From Solobacterium sp. UBA1789 (GTDB lineage Bacteria; Bacillota_I; Bacilli_A; Erysipelotrichales; Erysipelotrichaceae), in assembly GCA_002314515.1 (NCBI GenBank), contig DCGB01000030.1, forward strand, positions 871 through 6,624: DNA of 5,754 nt, given 5' to 3'. The notes below the pieces were generated by a model. That model worked only from the letters and a program-made list of their open reading frames with translations. It searched no databases and had not been told where the DNA came from. The stretch's first letter is position 1, and the number at the start of each line of letters is the position of its first letter. The position numbers and the translations under genes were made by a program. Shown in pieces: positions 1-4,854 of this stretch.

Positions 1-543
1 AATGATGACTTAAATAGGCTGAGAATACGTTATATGAAGTCATATGAAACCAATTCTCAAGAATATTATCTATTAAACAGATTTAAATTTCTACTATTTG
101 ACAGAGGCGTTAATTTAGATGGAGAAAAGAGATTTAATAAGAAACTTCAAACATATTTAAACTATGGAGATCTATTAGAACTTATGTTATCTATTGATGA
201 TGAAATCAGAAAGGCTTATGAACTAAAAGAAGAATATGTCATCTTTAATTCAAGCTTTACTATTGAAGAAGCCAGAGATAACTATGATTGTCTATTAGAT
301 GATTTTATTAAAGCGAATATTAACGAATATGAAGAATTCATAACACTTTTAAGAAACTGGAAATCAGAAATAATCAATTCATTCAACAAATGGAATGGTA
401 AAAGAATCAATAACGGTATAGCTGAGTCCATTAATCAAAACATCGCTACCATCATCTATAACACTAAAGGCATACGCAATACTTCAAGAAGAAGAAAAAG
501 AATTATGTACTCCATCAATAAAGATGGATTCAATTTATACTAA
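1..543 (+). CDS. ISL3-family transposase, C-terminal part (5' end lies outside the window)
   Basis: This is the C-terminal 180 codons of a DDE transposase that catalyses movement of its own insertion sequence. The frame is open from base 1, so the ATG at 34 is an internal methionine and not the start. The C-terminus carries the hallmark of the ISL3/DDE_Tnp_ISL3 family: an N-G-I-A-E-S-I-N-Q-N-I segment (codons from about 412) followed by a basic K-G-I-R-N...R-R-R-K-R-I-M-Y tail. The Glu in this segment (codon at 424-426) is probably the last acidic residue of the DDE triad, by family knowledge. The preceding helical, charged stretch also fits the family. The visible part has no frameshift or internal stop, so the gene may be intact, but the first two acidic residues are out of view. 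The DNA is clearly AT-richer than the metabolic genes to the right, as expected for a mobile element. Confidence 0.85.
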   Translation, partial: NDDLNRLRIRYMKSYETNSQEYYLLNRFKFLLFDRGVNLDGEKRFNKKLQTYLNYGDLLELMLSIDDEIRKAYELKEEYVIFNSSFTIEEARDNYDCLLDDFIKANINEYEEFITLLRNWKSEIINSFNKWNGKRINNGIAESINQNIATIIYNTKGIRNTSRRRKRIMYSINKDGFNLY

Positions 544-555
544 AAACTACACATA

Positions 556-585
556 AAAAGCTCATCCACACAGGGATGAGCTTTT
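556..585. terminator. Bidirectional hairpin terminator between convergent genes
   Basis: A perfect 12-bp stem pairs AAAAGCTCATCC (556-567) with GGATGAGCTTTT (574-585) around a 6-nt loop. It lies 12 nt after the transposase stop. On the plus strand the stem ends in four T's. On the minus strand the exit side reads five T's, so it can also stop transcripts from the phosphatase gene. It is inferred to serve both convergent units. Confidence 0.8.
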
Positions 586-656
586 ACACAGTATTTGTTA
601 CTAGTATACACACTACTTGTTATTACCAACTGGTGTGTACACATTATTTGTTACTG
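585..656. repeat. Three imperfect 19-nt direct repeats at the putative IS end
   Basis: The copies are TACACAGTATTTGTTACTA (585-603), TACACACTACTTGTTATTA (607-625) and TACACATTATTTGTTACTG (638-656). Copies 1 and 3 agree at 17 of 19 positions, and copies 1 and 2 at 16 of 19. The gaps are 3 and 12 nt. An 8-nt palindrome GTGTACAC (635-642) overlaps the start of the third copy. The first copy begins within the last T of the terminator stem. The position next to the transposase suggests subterminal transposase-binding sites, which is inference. Confidence 0.7.
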
Positions 657-661
657 TTCCC

Positions 662-1291
662 TTAATTGTTGTCAACACCAACTTCCATCAAATGACTGAC
701 ATCATTTTCCATTAACAGCTTTAAACCATCTTCAGTATTATCAATAAGCGTCAATGAAGCCTGTTTGATATGACCAGCTTTGACATAACCCTCATAGTAA
801 TCAAGACCCTTGAGATAATTGATGATACAGGCAACATCACAATAATGAGTAACGATTAGAATATCATTATCTTTGTTTTCATCGGCAATTTTCTGAAAAC
901 AGGGAATAATGCGGTCACCAAATTCTTTGGCATCTTCACCTTCCTTGGGATAATGATTACCTTTCTTGAATTCAGCATTATCTTTGGCACCGAACAGATC
1001 CCAGACATCTTTATGTATCATACCATCCCATTCACCCCAGTTATGTTCACGCAGATCATATCTGCTTATATGTTCATATTTGCGGTTTTTCATAATGATT
1101 TCACTGGTTATGATAGCTCTTGACAGATCACTGGTATATACCCTGTCAATATGTTTATCCTTTAATGCCGAGCCCAAGGCCTCTGCCTGTTTAACACCCC
1201 TTGGTGTCAAAGGTGAATCCACAAAACCCTGATAACGATCGGCGATATTCAATTCTGTTTCGCCATGCCTGGTCAAATAAATCTTACCCAT
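662..1291 (-). CDS. Histidine phosphatase family protein (phosphoglycerate mutase-like)
   Basis: This 209-residue protein is of the cytoplasmic branch-1 histidine phosphatase superfamily, which removes phosphate groups through a phosphohistidine intermediate. The N-terminal signature L-T-R-H-G-E-T (residues 6-12) supplies Arg8 and the nucleophile His9. Other expected catalytic residues are visible: Arg58 in the D-L-S-R-A segment, Glu82 in R-E-H-N-W-G-E-W-D-G, and the second His at 149 in V-T-H-Y. The length is normal for the family, and the sequence is intact. The E-H-x-W-G-x-W-x-G form is common in small-molecule phosphatases of the CobC/GpmB/PhoE type rather than true glycolytic mutases. 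The substrate cannot be assigned. The start is supported by an AAGAAGG ribosome site at 1297-1303, 5 nt before the ATG. The gene has its own promoter and is convergent with the transposase, so it appears monocistronic. Confidence 0.9.
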   Translation of the reverse strand: MGKIYLTRHGETELNIADRYQGFVDSPLTPRGVKQAEALGSALKDKHIDRVYTSDLSRAIITSEIIMKNRKYEHISRYDLREHNWGEWDGMIHKDVWDLFGAKDNAEFKKGNHYPKEGEDAKEFGDRIIPCFQKIADENKDNDILIVTHYCDVACIINYLKGLDYYEGYVKAGHIKQASLTLIDNTEDGLKLLMENDVSHLMEVGVDNN

Positions 1292-1324
1292 ATAAACCTT
1301 CTTTCATAAACACACGACTTGTCC

Positions 1325-1333
1325 ATTGTACCA
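1325..1333 (-). promoter_or_regulatory. Extended -10 promoter for the phosphatase gene
   Basis: The minus strand reads TGGTACAAT, a TGn extension followed by TACAAT (five of six matches to TATAAT). It lies about 33 nt upstream of the ATG, giving a leader of roughly 25-28 nt that contains the ribosome site. No good -35 hexamer is seen. The spacer region is instead the T-tract and stem of the upstream terminator, consistent with dependence on the extended -10. Confidence 0.5.
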
Positions 1334-1344
1334 TTCTTTTTATA

Positions 1345-1374
1345 GAAAAAAAGCGGTTTTCCAAATGAAACCGC
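1345..1374 (-). terminator. Intrinsic terminator of the deformylase-MFS operon
   Basis: Read on the minus strand, GCGGTTT (1374-1368) pairs with AAACCGC (1359-1353) around an 8-nt loop that can close further by a G-T pair. The stem is followed at once by a seven-T run. It begins 28 nt past the MFS stop codon. It is oriented to end the minus-strand operon before the phosphatase gene. Confidence 0.85.
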
Positions 1375-1402
1375 ATACATATGATTTTCTTCAATACTAT
1401 CT

Positions 1403-2608
1403 TTATTCGCTTATCTTCCTGTCCTCTTTTTTCAAAATAAAAGTAAACAGAATCAGAAAGAAACAGACAACAAAAACAACAAGCCAGGCAAACATTGAAC
1501 CTGATATATCATAGATAAAACCAATAACTTTGGTAAAAAAGGCCGTACAAAGAGAATTTAAAACAGCAGTAACCGCCATGATTCGACCACGATGAGATGA
1601 GGGAATACGCTTAGTAATATAAGGTGTTGAAGTGATGGTTATAAAAATTTCACCCAAAGTAAAAATAAACATACTGGCATAATCTACAAAAAGATGGCTC
1701 AAAAGTAAGGCAAATATTACATAACCTCCTGTTTCAAGAAAAGCTCCAATTAAAAGTTTATTACAATCATCAACCCGCATAAACTTACGGGTAATATAAA
1801 CGGTAAAAGAAATAACCACCAGACAATTCAAACTTGACATGGTTCCAAAGATACTGGCACCTGTTTCGCCATAAAAGTTTCCAAGTTCCAAAGGCATCAG
1901 ATAATTATATTGACTATACATCATATCGTTTAAAGTTCTGACAATCATAAATAAAATGATGATACGTGATGATTTAATAATTTTTAAAACGGAAATCTGA
2001 CTATCAACTTCTTTTTCATATATATTATTTTCATCAACACTTCTGGAAATATCTTTGACAAAAAGATAAATCAAAATCGTTGACAGCAAAATGGCAAAGG
2101 CATTGATAAAAAAGGCCAGCGATAAGTGTTTTTTAAACAGTAGACCACCAATGGTTGGAGACATAACCATGCCCAGATTAGAACCCAGATAAGCCAAAGA
2201 AAAAGCTCTGTTTCTATCCTGTGGCAACGTCAGATCAGCAACCAGAGCCTCATAGGAAGGATGTTCAATAGACTGAAACAGTGATGCAAGACCAAAAAGG
2301 ATGATTGTCAGATCACTTAATTCAATAAGTCCACAGACAATAAAGGCAACAATAGAAAAGATATCACAAACAATGATGATATTACGCTTATTGAAATGGT
2401 CAGCCAGTTTACCTCCCAAAAGATTCATTGGCATACAACATAAAGAAAAAGCCAGCATAAAGGTGGCTATCTCTGATGCCGACTTATGCATTTTCTGCGA
2501 AAGGATCAATGTCAGAAGCGGCCAGATCATTGAACCCATATTGGTCATCATACGTCCAATAAATAATACATATAATTCTTTTCTTAAACCCCGATATTCC
2601 TTAAACAT
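1403..2608 (-). CDS. MFS transporter, 12-TM, drug-exporter-like
   Basis: This is a 401-residue integral membrane protein of the major facilitator superfamily, the usual length for a 12-helix member. The loop between helices 2 and 3 has the MFS motif A, G-G-K-L-A-D-H-F-N-K-R (residues 65-75). The segment H-P-S-Y-E-A-L-V-A-D-L (116-126), followed by D-R-N-R-A-F-S and N-L-G-M-V-M-S-P-T-I-G-G (144-155), is the pattern seen at helices 4-5 of many proton-driven multidrug exporters. A charged loop at about 185-210 separates the two six-helix halves. The C-terminus is short and basic. The substrate is unknown, and export of a small toxic or amphipathic molecule is inferred only from subfamily resemblance. 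The ATG overlaps the TAA of the upstream deformylase gene by one base, with GGAGT at 2618-2622, so translation is probably coupled. A terminator follows. Confidence 0.88.
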   Translation of the reverse strand: MFKEYRGLRKELYVLFIGRMMTNMGSMIWPLLTLILSQKMHKSASEIATFMLAFSLCCMPMNLLGGKLADHFNKRNIIIVCDIFSIVAFIVCGLIELSDLTIILFGLASLFQSIEHPSYEALVADLTLPQDRNRAFSLAYLGSNLGMVMSPTIGGLLFKKHLSLAFFINAFAILLSTILIYLFVKDISRSVDENNIYEKEVDSQISVLKIIKSSRIIILFMIVRTLNDMMYSQYNYLMPLELGNFYGETGASIFGTMSSLNCLVVISFTVYITRKFMRVDDCNKLLIGAFLETGGYVIFALLLSHLFVDYASMFIFTLGEIFITITSTPYITKRIPSSHRGRIMAVTAVLNSLCTAFFTKVIGFIYDISGSMFAWLVVFVVCFFLILFTFILKKEDRKISE

Positions 2609-3018
2609 TAAATCAGTACTCCATTACAGTGGTCCACCTCGTGCTGAATGATCTGGGCCACATAATCCTCATATATTCTTTTGCATTTTTTAAAGCTGAT
2701 ATCACGATATTCAAGAGTAATCTTTTTATACCGAATAGTCTTTCGTTTGCCACTTAAAGACAGGCAGCCTTCTTCTGTTTCATAGGCTCCGCTTTTCTCA
2801 ACAATCACCGGATTATACATGACAAAAAAGAAAGAATTGATATTAATGGCAATAATACGTTTATTCTCACCTATCATATTTGCCGCCATACCCACACAGT
2901 CCAGCTGATGAAACTTTAAAGTATCCAGTAAATCTTTTACTGTAATATCATCTTTTTCCATCAGTTCTTTTGAAGGCTGAGACAGAAAAAAAGAATCATG
3001 CACAATATTTCTGATCAT
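2608..3018 (-). CDS. Small peptide deformylase, divergent type
   Basis: Peptide deformylases are cytoplasmic metallo-hydrolases that remove the formyl group from the N-terminal methionine of new proteins. This 136-residue copy is shorter than the housekeeping enzymes (about 165-190 residues) because it stops right after motif 3. Motif 2 is E-G-C-L-S (83-87) with metal ligand Cys85. Motif 3 is Q-H-E-V-D-H (125-130) with ligands His126 and His130 and catalytic Glu127. Motif 1, normally G-x-G-x-A-A-x-Q, reads C-V-G-M-A-A-N-M-I-G (41-50), so the conserved Gln that helps form the oxyanion hole is replaced by Met. From memory, this G-M-A-A-N-M form belongs to a class of short Firmicutes deformylases that occur beside a canonical def, so it may be an accessory or specialised enzyme. 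The start is supported by the family-like N-terminus, but no Shine-Dalgarno is seen. It is the first gene of an operon with the MFS gene. Confidence 0.85.
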   Translation of the reverse strand: MIRNIVHDSFFLSQPSKELMEKDDITVKDLLDTLKFHQLDCVGMAANMIGENKRIIAININSFFFVMYNPVIVEKSGAYETEEGCLSLSGKRKTIRYKKITLEYRDISFKKCKRIYEDYVAQIIQHEVDHCNGVLI

Positions 3019-3024
3019 AAATCA

Positions 3025-3030
3025 ATTATA
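3025..3030 (-). promoter_or_regulatory. TATAAT box 6 nt before the deformylase ATG
   Basis: On the minus strand a perfect TATAAT ends 6 nt before the ATG, and no ribosome site lies between them. If the box is a real -10, transcription would start at or within a base or two of the start codon, giving a leaderless mRNA. The -35 region is poor (TATTTA at 17-nt spacing). In such AT-rich DNA the box could be chance, and the true promoter could lie further upstream. Confidence 0.4.
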
Positions 3031-3097
3031 AATCAAGTAAGTAGAACTAAATAAGCTTTCTGTTCTTTTGGGCAGTGTTTCATGAATGATTACTAAA

Positions 3098-3106
3098 TGT
3101 TAAAAT
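3098..3106 (+). promoter_or_regulatory. Extended -10 promoter for the aconitase X/ene-reductase operon
   Basis: TGTTAAAAT provides a TGn extension and a TAAAAT -10 (five of six). This predicts a start near 3113 and a leader of about 22 nt. The matching -35 position holds a weak TTTCAT (3078-3083). It is the best candidate in the 116-nt divergent region shared with the deformylase gene. No clear operator palindrome or riboswitch is visible there. Confidence 0.45.
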
Positions 3107-3119
3107 TAATTTAAATACG

Positions 3120-3124
3120 AAAGG
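3120..3124 (+). promoter_or_regulatory. Ribosome-binding site of the aconitase X large subunit
   Basis: AAAGG lies 10 nt before the ATG at 3135. It is weaker and further from the start than the GGAGG sites of the two downstream genes. Confidence 0.55.
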
Positions 3125-3134
3125 TAGAAATTAT

Positions 3135-4409
3135 ATGAAATTAACTACAGAGCAGGAAGCTATTCTAAATGGCTCTAAAGGCGAAACCATGGCCAAGGTC
3201 ATGAAGACCTTAGTAATGTATGGCGATGCCTTTGATGCTGAAAAAATGGTTCCCGTTACCAGCAAGTACAACCACCTTGTAACTTCATTTGGCCTGGGAG
3301 TACTTGATCCCGTATATGATCTGATGAACAAGCTCATTGAAGCCGGAGCTGTATCTGGCCAGAAATTCTCTGCTGACCCTCGTCCGATGGACAAAAATGT
3401 TCCAACCAGCCTAATACAAAAACTGGTATTTGACCTCTTTATGTACAACAAACAGGATTTCTATGAGAAACAGTTACAGCAGCTGGGTCTTATGGAAAAG
3501 GATGCCTTCACCTGTACGTGTTATATGGATGAGGTTGGCAATAAGCCAGACAAAGGTGATGTGCTTTCATGGTCAGAATCAAGTGCTGTTGTCTATGCCA
3601 ACTCTGTTCTTGGCGCAAGATGTAATCGTAACTCAGGTATCATGGATATCATGGGCTCAATCGTTGGTTATGTTCCTTACTTTGGCCTGTTGACTGATGA
3701 AGGCAGAAAAGCCAGCTGGATTGTAAAAATTGAAACATCAAAGAAACCGGAAGCCCAGCTTTTAGGTTCTGCCATTGGCATGAAAGTCATGGAAGATGTT
3801 CCCTATGTTATTGGCCTTGATAAGTGGCTGGGAAGTGAAATGAATGATGCAGCCGCAACCTATCTGAAAGACTTTGGAGCAGCTACTGCTTCAAATGGTG
3901 CCGTTGGTCTATATCATATTGATAATCTGACACCTGAGGCAAAAGAACTGGGCAAAGCATTGGTAAAGAATGATGCGAAAGAATATATCATCGACGATGC
4001 CGAACTTGAAAGAGTAAAAAATAACTATCCAGTCATGTGGAAAGATAAGGACGCAAAACCAAAATTATGTTTCATGGGCTGCCCTCATATGTCTTTGCAG
4101 CAGCTTAAAGACTGGACTAATAGAGTTAGTGAAGCGCTGGTACAATATGGCAATGACAAGGTTGTTATCCCAACGGTATTCACAGCCGCTCCTGCAGTAA
4201 TCAGAAAATTCAAAGAAACAGAAGAATATAAGACATTTGAAAAGACTGGTATTATCCTTTCTTATATCTGTCCACTAATGTATATGAATAATCCAATGTG
4301 TGCCAAGATGCCGGTTATCACCTCTTCTAACAAACTTAGAACTTATACGACATCAAGATACTATACAGATGATGAAATACTGGTGCAGATCACAAAAGGA
4401 GGTAAATAA
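3135..4409 (+). CDS. Aconitase X catalytic (large) subunit, DUF521/AcnX type II
   Basis: This 424-residue cytoplasmic protein matches the aconitase X catalytic domain, a branch of the aconitase superfamily made of Fe-S hydro-lyases. Family hallmarks are the N-terminal M-K-L-T-x-E-Q-E-A-I-L-N-G-S-K-G (1-16), the core W-S-E-S-S-A-V-V-Y-A-N-S-V-L-G-A-R (146-162), G-C-P-H (315-318), C-P (379-380), and a late S-S-N-K segment (397-400). Cys129, Cys316 and Cys379 sit in the conserved positions and are the likely Fe-S ligands; this is inferred by recall, not alignment. Cys127, Cys163, Cys312 and Cys389 are additional. Characterised members dehydrate cis-3-hydroxy-L-proline (bacteria) or mevalonate 5-phosphate (archaea). 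The swivel domain is not fused but encoded by the next gene, one base away, as in the two-subunit type. The substrate here is not evident. Confidence 0.88.
   Translation: MKLTTEQEAILNGSKGETMAKVMKTLVMYGDAFDAEKMVPVTSKYNHLVTSFGLGVLDPVYDLMNKLIEAGAVSGQKFSADPRPMDKNVPTSLIQKLVFDLFMYNKQDFYEKQLQQLGLMEKDAFTCTCYMDEVGNKPDKGDVLSWSESSAVVYANSVLGARCNRNSGIMDIMGSIVGYVPYFGLLTDEGRKASWIVKIETSKKPEAQLLGSAIGMKVMEDVPYVIGLDKWLGSEMNDAAATYLKDFGAATASNGAVGLYHIDNLTPEAKELGKALVKNDAKEYIIDDAELERVKNNYPVMWKDKDAKPKLCFMGCPHMSLQQLKDWTNRVSEALVQYGNDKVVIPTVFTAAPAVIRKFKETEEYKTFEKTGIILSYICPLMYMNNPMCAKMPVITSSNKLRTYTTSRYYTDDEILVQITKGGK
4394..4403 (+). promoter_or_regulatory. Strong ribosome-binding site that fixes the small-subunit start
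   Basis: AAAAGGAGGT lies within the last codons of the large-subunit gene, 7 nt before the ATG at 4411. The same frame is open upstream to an ATG at 4300, but that extension would lie wholly inside the preceding gene and lacks family-like sequence. This site therefore decides for 4411. Confidence 0.9.
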
Positions 4410-4410
4410 A

Positions 4411-4854
4411 ATGAAACAGTTTAAAGGACGCGTTGTAACACCGGGAACGACCACTGCTGAAGCAGTAGTTACTCATGCCGGTTTCAATACCCTTGCCTCT
4501 TTACAAAAGTCACTGCAGTTTGGTGATAAGACAGCCAAAGTAAATGATCAGAACAATCCTGAACTCTTTGGCAAACCTATTGCCGGCAAAGCCTTGTGTC
4601 TGCCTCAGACTATCGGCTCTACTACTGGTGGTCTGGTACTATATTGTGCATGCAATATGAAAAGAAGTCCTTCCTGCATGTTGTTTGCCAATCGTATTGA
4701 TTCCCTGGCTTGTGCTGGTGCCGTTTTGGCCAATGTCTGGATTGATGACTGTAATATGCCGGTTGTTGATGAACTTGGTGAAGAATTCCTGAACTATGTT
4801 AAAGATGGCATGAAAATCACCATCAAAGAAGATGGTGTTGTGGAGGTTGACTGA
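4411..4854 (+). CDS. Aconitase X swivel (small) subunit, DUF126
   Basis: This 147-residue protein is the small partner that closes over the active site of the catalytic subunit to make the working hydro-lyase. The family pattern is seen from the N-terminal F-K-G-R-V-V-T-P-G (4-12), through G-K-P-I-A-G-K-A-L-C-L-P (54-65), to the diagnostic Q-T-I-G-S-T-T-G-G-L-V-L (66-77). A later A-G-A-V-L-A-N...N-M-P-V-V (102-119) matches the conserved end of the domain. Ser70 in the G-S-T segment is the conserved serine expected near the substrate, by family knowledge. The length of about 140-150 residues is normal. One base separates it from the large-subunit stop, and its TGA overlaps the next ATG by one base, so all three products are probably made in linked amounts. 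Confidence 0.88.
   Translation: MKQFKGRVVTPGTTTAEAVVTHAGFNTLASLQKSLQFGDKTAKVNDQNNPELFGKPIAGKALCLPQTIGSTTGGLVLYCACNMKRSPSCMLFANRIDSLACAGAVLANVWIDDCNMPVVDELGEEFLNYVKDGMKITIKEDGVVEVD
4842..4846 (+). promoter_or_regulatory. Ribosome-binding site of the ene-reductase gene
   Basis: GGAGG lies inside the 3' end of the small-subunit gene, 7 nt before the ATG at 4854. Together with the TGATG stop-start overlap it indicates translational coupling and supports this start. Confidence 0.85.

Larger units (their letters stand above)
1..660 (+). mobile_element. Right-hand part of an ISL3-like insertion sequence (outer boundary approximate)
   Basis: The transposase tail is followed by about 118 nt of non-coding DNA containing a hairpin terminator and three 19-nt direct repeats, after which the convergent phosphatase gene ends at 662. 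ISL3 elements carry one transposase gene and short terminal inverted repeats. The left end is not in the window, so neither the inverted repeat nor the 8-bp target duplication usual for the family can be checked. The right boundary is inferred to lie near 656-660 (last repeat plus the GTTCC run). It could also lie slightly inside the phosphatase gene, in which case the IS supplies that protein's last codons. Confidence 0.55.

Noticed and set aside
34..543. Complete 169-residue gene starting at the ATG at 34
   Set aside because: The frame is open to base 1 and the protein is only the C-terminal portion of an ISL3 transposase, so this ATG is internal.
585..656. CRISPR-like array
   Set aside because: The copies are 19 nt and imperfect with 3- and 12-nt gaps, far too short for spacers, and no cas genes are present.
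966..1514. Plus-strand open frames at 966-1232 and 1326-1514
   Set aside because: They lie opposite the phosphatase and the MFS gene/terminator. They have no ribosome site and low-complexity, Ser/Lys-rich products.
2301..2651. Plus-strand open frame antisense to the MFS and deformylase genes
   Set aside because: It is a shadow of two well-supported genes, has no ribosome site and resembles no known protein.
3043..3066. AGAAC...GTTCT inverted repeat as an operator in the divergent region
   Set aside because: It has only 5-bp arms around a 14-nt gap with mismatches on both sides, which is expected by chance in AT-rich DNA. No regulator gene is nearby.
3131..3693. Open frames at 3131-3451 (minus) and 3430-3693 (plus) inside the aconitase X large subunit
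   Set aside because: The host gene is clearly coding with family motifs throughout, so these are chance frames.
4300..4410. Longer N-terminus (37 extra residues) for the aconitase X small subunit
   Set aside because: It lies entirely inside the large-subunit gene in another frame. The strong AAAAGGAGGT before 4411 and the family-like N-terminus there fix the start.
3135..4854. Assignment as archaeal-type phosphomevalonate dehydratase or bacterial cis-3-hydroxyproline dehydratase
   Set aside because: The family match does not decide the substrate. No mevalonate-pathway or proline-metabolism gene is in the window, and the neighbour is an ene-reductase, so only the general dehydratase call is kept.
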